From contig MU604069.1 of the NCBI GenBank assembly GCA_025201845.1, positions 1-14,048 on the forward strand: a DNA stretch of 14,048 bases, written 5' to 3'. Below are positions 1 through 8,345 of the stretch, in pieces. Position 1 is the stretch's first letter, and every line of letters begins with the position of its first letter. The stretch is from Martensiomyces pterosporus (lineage: Eukaryota > Kickxellomycota > Kickxellomycetes > Kickxellales > Kickxellaceae). The notes under the pieces were generated by a model. That model had not been told where the DNA came from and did not search any database. It saw nothing but the letters and a program-made list of their open reading frames with translations. A program made the position numbers and the translations under genes.

Positions 1-300
1 CCACGTCAGGACGAACTTGCGGCCGTACTTGTCGGAAATGGGGTTGCCGGCAATGGTGCCGATCAGCGCGCCCAGAGCGAAGCAGCCGACAGCGATGCCC
101 CAGACGGTGCTGTCAGTCGGGATGCAGGACGGGAAAGGGCCGTTGAAGTGCTTCTCACCGGTGACGCAGTTGGAGATGACATCGCCGGGGACGTTGATGA
201 CACCAATGTTCCAGCCAAAGTTGACGCTGCCAAGAGCAGCCATCATGGCGCAGAAGCACTGGTACTTGGTGACGCCGAGCGTGCGCGAGTCAAGAGGCAT
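1..300 (-). CDS. MFS sugar (hexose) transporter, N-terminal 100 codons only
   Basis: This is the start of a major facilitator superfamily sugar transporter, probably moving hexose across the plasma membrane. The ATG is the complement of 298-300, with A at -3, and the frame stays open to the left edge, so the rest of the gene lies outside. Seen: a short 12-residue cytosolic N-terminus; TM1 at about residues 13-38 containing FGWNIGVINVP, matching the FGYNTGVINAP motif of GLUT-type transporters; a loop at about 39-66 with two cysteines (C46 and C59); TM2 at about 67-86; then DKYGRK at 91-96, the conserved MFS loop 2-3 motif (D-x-x-G-R-[RK]). The motif spacing from the N-terminus resembles animal GLUTs, which supports this start. 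Substrate is unknown, since the specificity-determining helices are missing. A short upstream exon cannot be excluded, because CAGG precedes the ATG. Confidence 0.85.
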   Translation of the reverse strand, partial: MPLDSRTLGVTKYQCFCAMMAALGSVNFGWNIGVINVPGDVISNCVTGEKHFNGPFPSCIPTDSTVWGIAVGCFALGALIGTIAGNPISDKYGRKFVLTW

Positions 301-441
301 CCTGAGTCAAAATAGTATCTGGAGGGGGTGGTGTAGGTGATATTATTACAGGGAAAGTGTGGGAGAATATAGAATGTAAAGGTGCTGGAGTTGGTGGACG
401 CGTTGTGTTTGCTGGGCTGCCTGGCCTCCGGGAGCGGGGGG

Positions 442-449
442 TTTTATAT
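442..449 (-). promoter_or_regulatory. TATA-like box for the sugar transporter
   Basis: Read on the minus strand, this stretch is ATATAAAA, a good match to a TATA box, about 142 bp upstream of the transporter ATG. It would place transcription start near 410-420 and give a C/A/T-rich, G-poor leader of about 110-120 nt. No transcript evidence is available, so the assignment rests on motif and spacing alone. Confidence 0.4.
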
Positions 450-1508
450 GCAGTGTGGGGCTGCTGGCTTGGGCGCTTGGCCGCGCCAGGGCCAGTAGGT
501 GCTCGGTTAGTAAGGTGCGACAGCACGGCCGGGCGCATGGGTTGCGGGCACCACGCAACGACCACCAGCCGGGGCGTGCGCGTTTGCAGAAAGTAGGGCT
601 GCATGTGAGGAGCCTGTCCGACGCTGCCTCACCGTGCCAGGCCTGCCTTCCTTAAGCAGCAGCCAGTGGAGCCAAGTGGGGGCACATTTCAGCCAACTGC
701 AAGCGACATATAGACAGGCAGGGATTCTGGAATCGACACAGCCAGGCTGCACGCTCCAGCGCCTTGCCCTATTTGGACTCGCGGCGTACAAATGGCGGAA
801 AGTGCACTGACGTATCACACGATGCTTCCATACAAAAGCACTGCCCACCAGATATTCAACTGCATCGCAGGTGCCAGCGGTCCAGTGCAATCTGCCAGTG
901 GCTCTCGAGTGTAGAGGACGGAGCGGGCGCAGGACTTTGGGGCACGACCGAGAGGGCGCACTACACGCGCAAGGCATCTCGCGATACTCGGGTGGAGAGG
1001 CATGCTGCTCGGTCAAGTGCGGTCGTACGGCGAGGGATAATCCTGCTCGCGTTGCACGAATGCCCCTTTATAGCGGGCTTATTTGCTCTTTTCTTAGCTG
1101 GCATGCAAGTGTGGTGATCAGCCAGGAGCATGACACTGCAGGGGACCACTCGGGTCCTGACCACGCTAGTCGGAACAAACAGGGGGCGTCGCGATCCAAG
1201 TGGCTAAAACTGCCGACTGTTCAGCTAGCCCAGCGCTCACACTGGCGCTTCTTTCCCAAGCAAAAGCACACTGCTGCACCCGCGTGCGGCTGATCCTGAT
1301 GCCAGTGCGCTTGGGCCTGGGAAGAAAAAACTCCGATCACGCCACCGCCGGTGTCCTGGCTTTCGCGCGAGGTAATAGGACGGAATTTCCCCGCAGCAGC
1401 AACATCTGAGCCCGCTCACACAGCACGTAGCCCCTTGTCCTTTTCCTCCAGCTCCTTGGCAGACGCTGCTGCAAGAATGGCTATGTTTTGCGGCTACGAG
1501 GTGTTTAT

Positions 1509-1518
1509 CCCCCCCCCC
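1509..1518. repeat. Homopolymer C10 tract
   Basis: A run of ten C residues lies in the divergent intergenic region. It is likely to be length-variable and prone to sequencing error. No function is apparent. Confidence 0.9.
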
Positions 1519-1762
1519 AAGCTGGGACGTGTGGAGGGCGATTGCGCGGACTAATCCATGTCTTCCAGCCACTCGACATGCACTCATTCCAGCAGCCATG
1601 TCATGTGTTTCAGACCAGGCGCTGGGTGCAGCGAAGGCAAAAGCGCCATGCACTAGACAAGGTGTGCTCGTATGGCGATGTGCCAACCAAATCTCCGCAT
1701 GCGTGGGCACTGGCTGTGTGTTGCCCTACCTCCCCACATCCCTGGAGTTGGTATTCTCCAAA

Positions 1763-1772
1763 GCATGCATGC
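1763..1772. repeat. 10-bp perfect palindrome GCATGCATGC
   Basis: A self-complementary alternating purine-pyrimidine stretch, about 384 bp upstream of the chitin synthase ATG. It could be a dimeric protein-binding site or chance. Nothing else in the window identifies a binding factor. Confidence 0.5.
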
Positions 1773-2008
1773 TACGCTCAATCTCCTCACTCTAGCACAC
1801 TCCCCCGCATCTACTCTAAATGTCAAACTATGCCATGTTGAGCCACATTGCTCTGTTGTCGAAGTGTGTTGCGGGCGTTGCGATTGAACGCTGCTGCGTT
1901 ACACCCATGTCTGCACCCTTCACTGCCTCCATGCGCCGCCATCCTTGCATTCCTTTTTTTGCTCTTGTTGCATCGCTGCTCAGCTCATTTCTCTACGCAC
2001 ACAAAACC

Positions 2009-2144
2009 GTATGAGAATAGCTCCCCAGTCTAGTTTTATTGTTACTTAGAATTCGACTCTGAGCGCAAGTTTAGCTGCCGCTCTAAAGCCATTTGCTGTG
2101 CTCATCGCACCTGATCCCCGCCTGAAGCCCTTTTGCGCAACCAG
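2009..2144 (+). promoter_or_regulatory. Possible 5' leader intron enclosing a short upstream ORF
   Basis: GTATGA at 2009-2014 resembles a fungal 5' splice donor. CTGAT at 2111-2115 fits a branch site. A pyrimidine-rich run leads to CAG at 2142-2144 as acceptor, 30 nt after the branch A, just before the chitin synthase ATG. The same stretch contains a 12-codon upstream ORF (ATG at 2011, TAG at 2047-2049) in poor start context. If the leader is transcribed unspliced, this ORF precedes the main start; splicing would remove it. This is inference from consensus motifs only. Confidence 0.25.
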
Positions 2145-2155
2145 ACGTGGATAAG

Positions 2156-5100
2156 ATGGGGCTGTTTGATAGGATGAGAAGGGAGAAGGGGAAGGACAAG
2201 GAGAGCTCTGGCCATGGTGGGCAGCAGGACGACCCGGGTGTTGACAATGCACACCTTCACGGCGTGCAAGGGCTCGGCTCGCCCCACCCCTACACCTACA
2301 GAATGCCATCCAGCCATCAAGGCACGCCGCACTTTGGCAACCAGCGCAGAGACTATGTGGAGGGTGATGATGATGACGACCCGGACGACGACTTTGCCAT
2401 TGGCATGGTCCACAGAAGAACGAAGGGCAGCAGCGTCCCTATCGCGGGCGCAGAACTGGGCGACACAGCCACGTCTGAGCAGGTGGCACAAGCCGCCGTG
2501 TCTTGCTTTGAAAACACTGTCCCCTACCTCCGTGTCTACTCGTCCATCCTGATTGCTTGCCACTCTGTGCCGGCCATGTCAAGCAGCTTGTTTTCTGAGG
2601 AGGCCAGTGTCGTTTATAGCGATGCTTGCTACCACGACCTGGATTTTGCCGCCCGCGACTCCCTTGACCCACACATCTTTGAGCTGGCTGCCGATGCTTA
2701 CGGCCACCTGCGCCGACTGAGGCAGGACCAGCTGATTATTCTCAGCGGCGTCAGCGGCAGTGGGAAATCAGAGACAGCAAGGCTCATCTATGACCAGCTG
2801 TGCGTGCTGGCGTCGCACTCGGGCCGCCGCAATAGCAGAGCCCAGTACCAGCTGCCCCACGTCGGCGCTATTATCGAGGCATTTTCCAGTGCTCAGACTC
2901 TGGAGTCCCAGGGCTCTACTCGTGCGGGGCTGTGGCAGGAGATCCAGTTCAACGAAAGAGGCCGCATCTCTGGATGCAAAGTCGTCGCATTTGGCCTGGA
3001 CAGATGGCGCGTGACCACACGTATCCCGGGCGAGAGAAACTTCCACGTCTTCTACTACCTGCTGCACGGGTCAACATCGTCGGAGAGGCAAATGTGGCAG
3101 TTCAGGCACAGCGGCGACGAGTCCTGGTTCGACTACTTGGCTGCCGAGCGCCCCCAGAAGAAGCTCGTGCCCCAGTATGTCTACAAGGCCCACTCACCGC
3201 CGCCCAGCCATTATGCCTATATGATGGACCAGCTTCGCTCGGCGCTCAGGGTCTGTGGCATCAGAGCGCGCATGCAAAACTCGATCTTCCAAGTGCTCGC
3301 TGCCATCCTGCACCTAGGAAACGCCGAGTTTGTCGACATTGCCGGGCAGTCCGAGGAAACCGCTGTTGTCAGGAACATTGAGGAGATTGAGATTGCTGCC
3401 GAGTTCCTTGGCATCTCAACCGGTGCACTCACTGCTGCACTGACGTACAAGACAGCATTGGTGAACAGCGACCTGTGCACAGTGTTCCTGAACAGCCTTG
3501 GCGCAAGCAGCCAGTGCGACGCCCTTGCACGCACGCTCTACCACCTCCTGTACTACTGGCTGGTCGACACGCTAAACCAGAACCTCTCCGACTCTGATGC
3601 TGTGAACCACATTGCCATATTGCAGATGTATGGATTCTCCAGCTTGGCCACATGCAGCCCGGGCAGCAGCAGCTCTGCAGTTGGGTCCTTTGAGCAGTTT
3701 GCATTCAACATGGCCAGCGAGAGACTGAACGGGTATATCCTGCGTGAAGTGCTGAGCGAGGATGTTGGAATATCCCGCCAGATGCACGATGACGCCGTTG
3801 GGCTACACCACGTCCCCTGGGTGAGCCGTCTACAGAGCATGCACCTGCTTTGTGGCGACTACGACGGCCGCCGCGGTGGGATTGTCGGCGCCATCGAGGT
3901 GCATGCAGCTGATGACGAGGCGGCCTTGGATGACATTGCTCTGGTCAACAGCCTCAACCGCGCTCATGGCCAGAACCACAGCTACATCACCGGCCCGCCT
4001 CCCAGCAGGCGTGAGAAACAGCTGCCGCAGTTCGGCATCCGCCACTACGCAGGCCAGATGTTCTACAGCGTCGATGGGTTCTGCAAGCACAACATGGACT
4101 TGGAGGTTAGCCCCGATTTCTACACGCTGTTCAAGGACGCTAGCCATAGCAAGTTCATCCATCGTCTGTTTGGCATCACCCAGATCGCTCTTGATTTCCA
4201 CCCAGAAGAGGAATCGACCATTGTCGGCACTTTCCTCTCAACCAGGCCTGCATCTCGTCCGACCGTGCGCAAGCCCGCTGCCAGCCCAGAAGACGCAGAG
4301 AGCAGACACCTGCCACACATGCAAGTTGCGCTGGCTGAGCCCTGCGAGCTCGATCCCTTGGATGACGTCGATCCAGCCAACACGTTTGTTGGCGAAGTCA
4401 GCAGTGCGCTCGAAGACATCTTTGCTGCCGCTGACTACTGCAAGACTTGGCATGTGCTGCACATCAGACCCGACAATCCAGCCAGCTTAAACAGCCTGAT
4501 CGGCGTCCCTGACATGGGCTTTATCCACAAGCAGGTAAAGGCCATGGCAATCGTCGAAATGTCGCAGCGCCGAGCACCCAGCGAGTTTAGCGTCGGGCTC
4601 ACTTTCGAGAGGTTCATTGACCGCTACACGCCAGTTATCAACATTGGCGCAATCAGCGAGAACGCCTCAATGGCTGCTGCTGTGCTCGTCGAGCAAGTTG
4701 CCAGCATGCATGAGTGGAGCCGCGGCTTGCACTATGTGACTGGGCACCATATGATATTCATGACCGAGCGTGTCTGGCGTAGCATCGAGATGGAGCTCAG
4801 AGCAGTCGAGAAGCAGCACAGTCAGAGGAGGCAACGCATCGGCGACTTGGGTGACGGACTGTTGGGCACGCTTGCTGGCGATGGCGAGCCTGCGCATTCG
4901 CACTTCAACTTTGACGACAATGCGAGCACCATGTACGACAGCGAGGCCGACACCAATGCCGGCGGATACAACCCTGAGCAGGACCTATTCCCTGAGGACG
5001 ACTACGAGGGCATGGAGGACGGTGAGAGCAGTGATGGGGCATCGGTAGCCTCGGATGACAACGGGAAGGAGAACTGGGAAGCCCAGGCAGACTACGAAGA

Positions 5101-8100
5101 TGAGCGCGACGCCGGCAACGGCGGCATCCGTGCCCGCAGAGGTGGTGCGGTCTCGGGAACAGGTGCACGGAGCAGGACTGGTCGTGAGGGGCTCGTGGAG
5201 GAGGTCGAGACCACACAGGCTCGCCGCTGCTGGTCGCGCACGACAAACTGCCTGACGTGGCTGATCCCAGACTGGATGATGAGCTGCTGCGGCATGAGGC
5301 GCGAGGACATCCGCATGGCGTGGCGCGAAAAGGTCTCCATTTGCGTGATCATCTTCTTCATGTGGGCGTTCGTTCTCTTCTTCATCGTCGGCCTTGGCCT
5401 CATCATGTGCCCCAAGCAGTATGTCTACAACATGGACGAGGTTGCCGACCACACCGAGCGCAATGATGCCTACGTTGCGCTCCGCGGGAAAGTGTACGAC
5501 ATCACAAACTTCCTCAACCAGGAGCACGGCAAGAGCCGCGGCGGCGCCAGCCCCGAGGACATGATCATGTACTCGGGGCAGGAGGTCAACGCGTCGTTCC
5601 CGCTCTCTTTGCGCGCTGCATGCCCGGGGCTGGTGTCTGCCAAGGACGACCCCAACTGGCTGATGTACCTAAAGCCAGACATTGAGGCCGAGACGGCGTT
5701 CCCTTTCATCCACAAGGCCGGCTCGCTGGCAAACTCCAAGATGATGATGCGGCAGGACTTTTACTTCCGCCACGCCCTGCCAAAGATGCAGCTGTTCAAG
5801 ATGGGTGATGTGGTCTGGGAGCCCAAGTACATAAAGAGCATTCGACACAAGGGCGGAGTGTACTGGCGCGTCATCAATGGCGAGGTTTTCAACCTCAGCC
5901 CCTATTTCATCACGCGCGATTCTCCCGAGAACGTCGACCAGAAGAAGTGGCGCTTCCTGCACCGCCTTGTCGAGTCGATCTTTGAGGATGCCGGCGCCAA
6001 AGACACTGACATTACCAAGTACTGGAAGATGCTGCCAATGACAAGGCAGGTCAGACAGGCAAACTACCGCTGCCTCAAGAACCTGTTCTATGTCGGCAAG
6101 GTCGATACGCGCCACAGCTTCCGCTGTCTCTTCCCCAACTTCCTGCTGCTCGCTGCCGCGTGTCTTCTTATGCTTGTTATTTTCATCAAGTTCCTGGCGT
6201 CCTTGCAGCTCTCTTCGCGCCGCAAGCCGCAAAAGCACGACAAGTTCGTCATCTGCCAGGTGCCCTGCTACACTGAGGGGGAATCGTCGCTGCGCAGGAC
6301 CATCGATTCGCTGGCCACGCTGGGCTACGACGACAAGCACCGCCTGCTGTTTATCATCTGCGATGGAAACATTGTCGGCTCAGGAAACGACCGCCCAACG
6401 CCGCGCATCGTGCTCGATATCCTTGGCGTTGACCCCAAGCTTGATCCGCCGGCGCGCTCGTTTAGGTCGATTGGTGAAGGCGGGCAGCAGCACAACATGG
6501 CCAAGGTGTACTCGGGTCTGTACGAGTACGAGGGGCACGTCGTGCCTTATCTGGTGGTCGCCAAAATCGGCAAGCCCACAGAAAAGTCGCGTCCAGGCAA
6601 CCGCGGCAAGCGCGACTCGCAGATGCTGCTGCTCCACTTCCTCAGCCGCGTGCACTTTGAGACGCCCATGTCTCCGCTCGACCTCGAGATCTACCACCAG
6701 ATGAAGAACGTGATTGGCGTGCACCCGTCTCTATACGAGTACGTCCTCATGGTTGACGCGGACACCGAGGTCATGCCAGACTCCCTCACCCGACTTGTTG
6801 CGTGTATGGTGCACGACGCCAAGGTCATTGGCATCTGCGGAGAGACCCAGCTGACCAACGAGGACTTTTCGTGGACCACGATGATCCAGGTGTACGAGTA
6901 CTTTATCTCTCACCACATGGCCAAGGCATTCGAGTCCTTGTTCGGATCCGTCACCTGCCTTCCGGGGTGCTTCTGCATGTATCGTCTGCGCACAGGTCGC
7001 GGCATGCCGCTGATCATATCCAAGAACGTTGTCAACGACTACTCGGAAAACCACGTCGACACCTTGCACAAGAAGAATCTGCTGTCGCTTGGCGAGGACC
7101 GCTATCTAACCACGCTGATGATGAAGTACTTCCCGCAGTACAAGATGACGTTTACCGCCGATGCCAAATGCAAAACAACAGCGCCAGACACATGGTCGGT
7201 GCTCCTTTCCCAGAGACGCCGCTGGATCAACTCCACGGTCCACAACCTCGTCGAGCTCGTCTTCCTGCCCGAGATGTGCGGGTTCTGCTGCTTCTCTATG
7301 CGGTTTGTCGTGTTTATCGATCTGCTTGGCACGCTGACCATGCCCTGCACGCTGTTCTATCTGGCGTATCTGGCGTATCTGGCAATTTCAAAGATCGCCG
7401 ACATCGGATACATCTCCCTCATTCTGATTGCGGCCATTTACGGCCTCCAGGCCATCATCTTTGTGCTCAAGCGGCAGTGGCAGCATATCGGGTGGATGGT
7501 CATTTACCTCCTCGCGTATCCCCTGTGGTCGTTCTTCATCCCCATATATGCGTTCTGGCACATGGACGACTTTTCCTGGGGCAACACGCGCATCGTTGTT
7601 GGCGAGGACGGAAAGCGGCAGATCTTCGTCAAGGATGAGGAGCCGTTTGACCCGACAGAGATACAGATGAAGACGTGGGCCGAGTACGAGGGCGAAATCT
7701 TCGAGCGCCAGAGGCAGGTACAAGAGATGGAGGCCGTCGCACAGGCAATCGACGAGTTTGGCGTCGGCGGCGTCCGCCCAGTCAGTCGGTTCACGCAGAT
7801 TCCGGGGCTCGATGGGCAGTCCATCAGTGGTATCGCCGTGGCACAGCATGCCGCCTATGGCGGCTCTGCGCCGATGCTTGGTATGCCTGCTCCCCGCCCA
7901 CAAAGCGCAGCCGGGTTCAGTGCGTACTTTGGGAATCTGGCCCCGACGCCACAGCCGGTGGCAACACCCAGCTTTAACCTACTTCACGTGCCTGGAGGCC
8001 AGATGCCATCGGACGAGGCTATCGCTGCTGCAGTCGCAACTATACTTGACTCGTCGGATCTGGCCACAATCACAATGAAGCAGGTGCGCGAGGAGCTATC

Positions 8101-8182
8101 GAGGGTATTCGGCATGGATCTCTCGCCACGCCGTGAGTTTATCAACAACACGGTCCAGAGCATGATCCAGCACAGAGTGTGA
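2156..8182 (+). CDS. Class V-like chitin synthase with N-terminal myosin motor domain
   Basis: This enzyme polymerises GlcNAc from UDP-GlcNAc into chitin at the plasma membrane. The chosen start is ATG 2156 (A at -3, G at +4, 2008 residues); an in-frame TGA at 2123-2125 and no earlier in-frame ATG support it. Order: acidic N-terminus (D-rich at 71-79); myosin head about 108-880 with P-loop GVSGSGKS (198-205), switch I-like GSTRAG (253-258), switch II-like LQMYGFS (489-495), HYAG (630-633) and HIRPDN (769-774); acidic disordered linker about 885-1000; membrane helix about 1060-1084; cytochrome b5-like part about 1089-1160, with a second similar patch near 1235-1251; membrane helix about 1329-1350; chitin synthase core with VPCYTE (1369-1374), DAD (1534-1536), EDRYLT (1647-1652) and QRRRW (1686-1690); helices about 1717-1744, 1747-1771 and 1777-1802; disordered linker; DEK_C domain about 1950-2008. 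All catalytic motifs are present. Switch II lacks its usual Asp and Glu. No IQ motif or intron is seen. Class V is chosen over VII because of the P-loop and DEK_C; the motor probably acts in localisation. Confidence 0.95.
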   Translation: MGLFDRMRREKGKDKESSGHGGQQDDPGVDNAHLHGVQGLGSPHPYTYRMPSSHQGTPHFGNQRRDYVEGDDDDDPDDDFAIGMVHRRTKGSSVPIAGAELGDTATSEQVAQAAVSCFENTVPYLRVYSSILIACHSVPAMSSSLFSEEASVVYSDACYHDLDFAARDSLDPHIFELAADAYGHLRRLRQDQLIILSGVSGSGKSETARLIYDQLCVLASHSGRRNSRAQYQLPHVGAIIEAFSSAQTLESQGSTRAGLWQEIQFNERGRISGCKVVAFGLDRWRVTTRIPGERNFHVFYYLLHGSTSSERQMWQFRHSGDESWFDYLAAERPQKKLVPQYVYKAHSPPPSHYAYMMDQLRSALRVCGIRARMQNSIFQVLAAILHLGNAEFVDIAGQSEETAVVRNIEEIEIAAEFLGISTGALTAALTYKTALVNSDLCTVFLNSLGASSQCDALARTLYHLLYYWLVDTLNQNLSDSDAVNHIAILQMYGFSSLATCSPGSSSSAVGSFEQFAFNMASERLNGYILREVLSEDVGISRQMHDDAVGLHHVPWVSRLQSMHLLCGDYDGRRGGIVGAIEVHAADDEAALDDIALVNSLNRAHGQNHSYITGPPPSRREKQLPQFGIRHYAGQMFYSVDGFCKHNMDLEVSPDFYTLFKDASHSKFIHRLFGITQIALDFHPEEESTIVGTFLSTRPASRPTVRKPAASPEDAESRHLPHMQVALAEPCELDPLDDVDPANTFVGEVSSALEDIFAAADYCKTWHVLHIRPDNPASLNSLIGVPDMGFIHKQVKAMAIVEMSQRRAPSEFSVGLTFERFIDRYTPVINIGAISENASMAAAVLVEQVASMHEWSRGLHYVTGHHMIFMTERVWRSIEMELRAVEKQHSQRRQRIGDLGDGLLGTLAGDGEPAHSHFNFDDNASTMYDSEADTNAGGYNPEQDLFPEDDYEGMEDGESSDGASVASDDNGKENWEAQADYEDERDAGNGGIRARRGGAVSGTGARSRTGREGLVEEVETTQARRCWSRTTNCLTWLIPDWMMSCCGMRREDIRMAWREKVSICVIIFFMWAFVLFFIVGLGLIMCPKQYVYNMDEVADHTERNDAYVALRGKVYDITNFLNQEHGKSRGGASPEDMIMYSGQEVNASFPLSLRAACPGLVSAKDDPNWLMYLKPDIEAETAFPFIHKAGSLANSKMMMRQDFYFRHALPKMQLFKMGDVVWEPKYIKSIRHKGGVYWRVINGEVFNLSPYFITRDSPENVDQKKWRFLHRLVESIFEDAGAKDTDITKYWKMLPMTRQVRQANYRCLKNLFYVGKVDTRHSFRCLFPNFLLLAAACLLMLVIFIKFLASLQLSSRRKPQKHDKFVICQVPCYTEGESSLRRTIDSLATLGYDDKHRLLFIICDGNIVGSGNDRPTPRIVLDILGVDPKLDPPARSFRSIGEGGQQHNMAKVYSGLYEYEGHVVPYLVVAKIGKPTEKSRPGNRGKRDSQMLLLHFLSRVHFETPMSPLDLEIYHQMKNVIGVHPSLYEYVLMVDADTEVMPDSLTRLVACMVHDAKVIGICGETQLTNEDFSWTTMIQVYEYFISHHMAKAFESLFGSVTCLPGCFCMYRLRTGRGMPLIISKNVVNDYSENHVDTLHKKNLLSLGEDRYLTTLMMKYFPQYKMTFTADAKCKTTAPDTWSVLLSQRRRWINSTVHNLVELVFLPEMCGFCCFSMRFVVFIDLLGTLTMPCTLFYLAYLAYLAISKIADIGYISLILIAAIYGLQAIIFVLKRQWQHIGWMVIYLLAYPLWSFFIPIYAFWHMDDFSWGNTRIVVGEDGKRQIFVKDEEPFDPTEIQMKTWAEYEGEIFERQRQVQEMEAVAQAIDEFGVGGVRPVSRFTQIPGLDGQSISGIAVAQHAAYGGSAPMLGMPAPRPQSAAGFSAYFGNLAPTPQPVATPSFNLLHVPGGQMPSDEAIAAAVATILDSSDLATITMKQVREELSRVFGMDLSPRREFINNTVQSMIQHRV
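2366..2392 (+). repeat. GAY-triplet tract coding a poly-Asp patch
   Basis: Eight GAT/GAC codons interrupted by one CCG give an acidic run (residues 71-79) in the disordered N-terminus of the chitin synthase, ahead of the motor domain. It is a simple-sequence codon tract with no specific known role. Confidence 0.7.
7361..7383 (+). repeat. Tandem 9-bp duplication within a membrane helix
   Basis: CTGGCGTAT occurs twice in direct succession, followed by CTGGCA. It codes LAYLAYLA in the first C-terminal membrane helix of the chitin synthase. It looks like a slippage duplication that lengthened the helix by three residues while keeping frame. Confidence 0.6.
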
Positions 8183-8345
8183 GCTCCACTTTCTTTTGTT
8201 CTCCTACGTTTCTTTTAATCGCCGCATGGAAGCTGCGGTGCCTTTTCATTCAGCTACACCAAATCCTCATTTGTTCACAAATAAGAAAACTGAAATTTAC
8301 TGATGAAATGAAATGGAAACGTGAGTGGAGAAATGCGATGTAGGC
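8183..8345. terminator. Shared convergent 3' region of chitin synthase and histidine kinase
   Basis: Only 163 bp separate the two stop codons, and the genes converge. On the plus strand AATAAG (8280-8285), one base from AATAAA, follows the chitin synthase stop by about 100 nt and may be its poly(A) signal. An imperfect A/T hairpin (ATTTGT, 2-nt loop, ACAAAT; 8269-8282) overlaps it. On the minus strand I found no canonical signal. The 3' ends of the two mRNAs may well overlap. Confidence 0.45.

Larger units (their letters stand above)
301..2155. other. Divergent intergenic region, no convincing gene
   Basis: This 1855-bp stretch separates the transporter (leftward) from the chitin synthase (rightward), so it should hold both promoters. 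Open frames of up to about 170 codons exist on both strands, for example minus 507-1016 and 1237-1710. Their translations are rich in Arg, Cys, Trp and His, have no recognisable domain, and overlap open frames on the other strand, as expected by chance in GC-rich DNA. I saw no tRNA-like B box and no snRNA or rRNA signature. Positions about 1900-2000 are pyrimidine-rich, as is common near fungal transcription starts. No clear TATA box serves the chitin synthase. Confidence 0.7.

Noticed and set aside
290..604. 104-codon minus-strand frame overlapping the transporter start
   Set aside because: It is in a different frame from the transporter, is Pro/Arg/Thr-rich, and covers the transporter's likely TATA box and leader.
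507..1016. 169-codon minus-strand frame in the divergent spacer
   Set aside because: Composition is rich in Cys, Trp, Arg and His, no motif is recognised, and competing open frames exist on the other strand. Chance is more likely than a gene.
1237..1710. 157-codon minus-strand frame in the divergent spacer
   Set aside because: It runs through the C10 tract (read as poly-G), has no recognisable domain and no supporting promoter or neighbour.
2147..2155. GTG at 2147 as the chitin synthase start
   Set aside because: GTG starts are not expected for a fungal nuclear gene. The ATG nine bases downstream has ideal context.
5669..6340. 223-codon minus-strand frame inside the chitin synthase
   Set aside because: It is antisense to the membrane and core-entry part of the enzyme, with no recognisable domain; high GC content explains the open frame.
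6802..7638. 278-codon frame overlapping the chitin synthase core
   Set aside because: It is out of frame with the conserved catalytic motifs (EDRYLT, QRRRW), and its translation is His/Arg/Cys-rich with no family resemblance.
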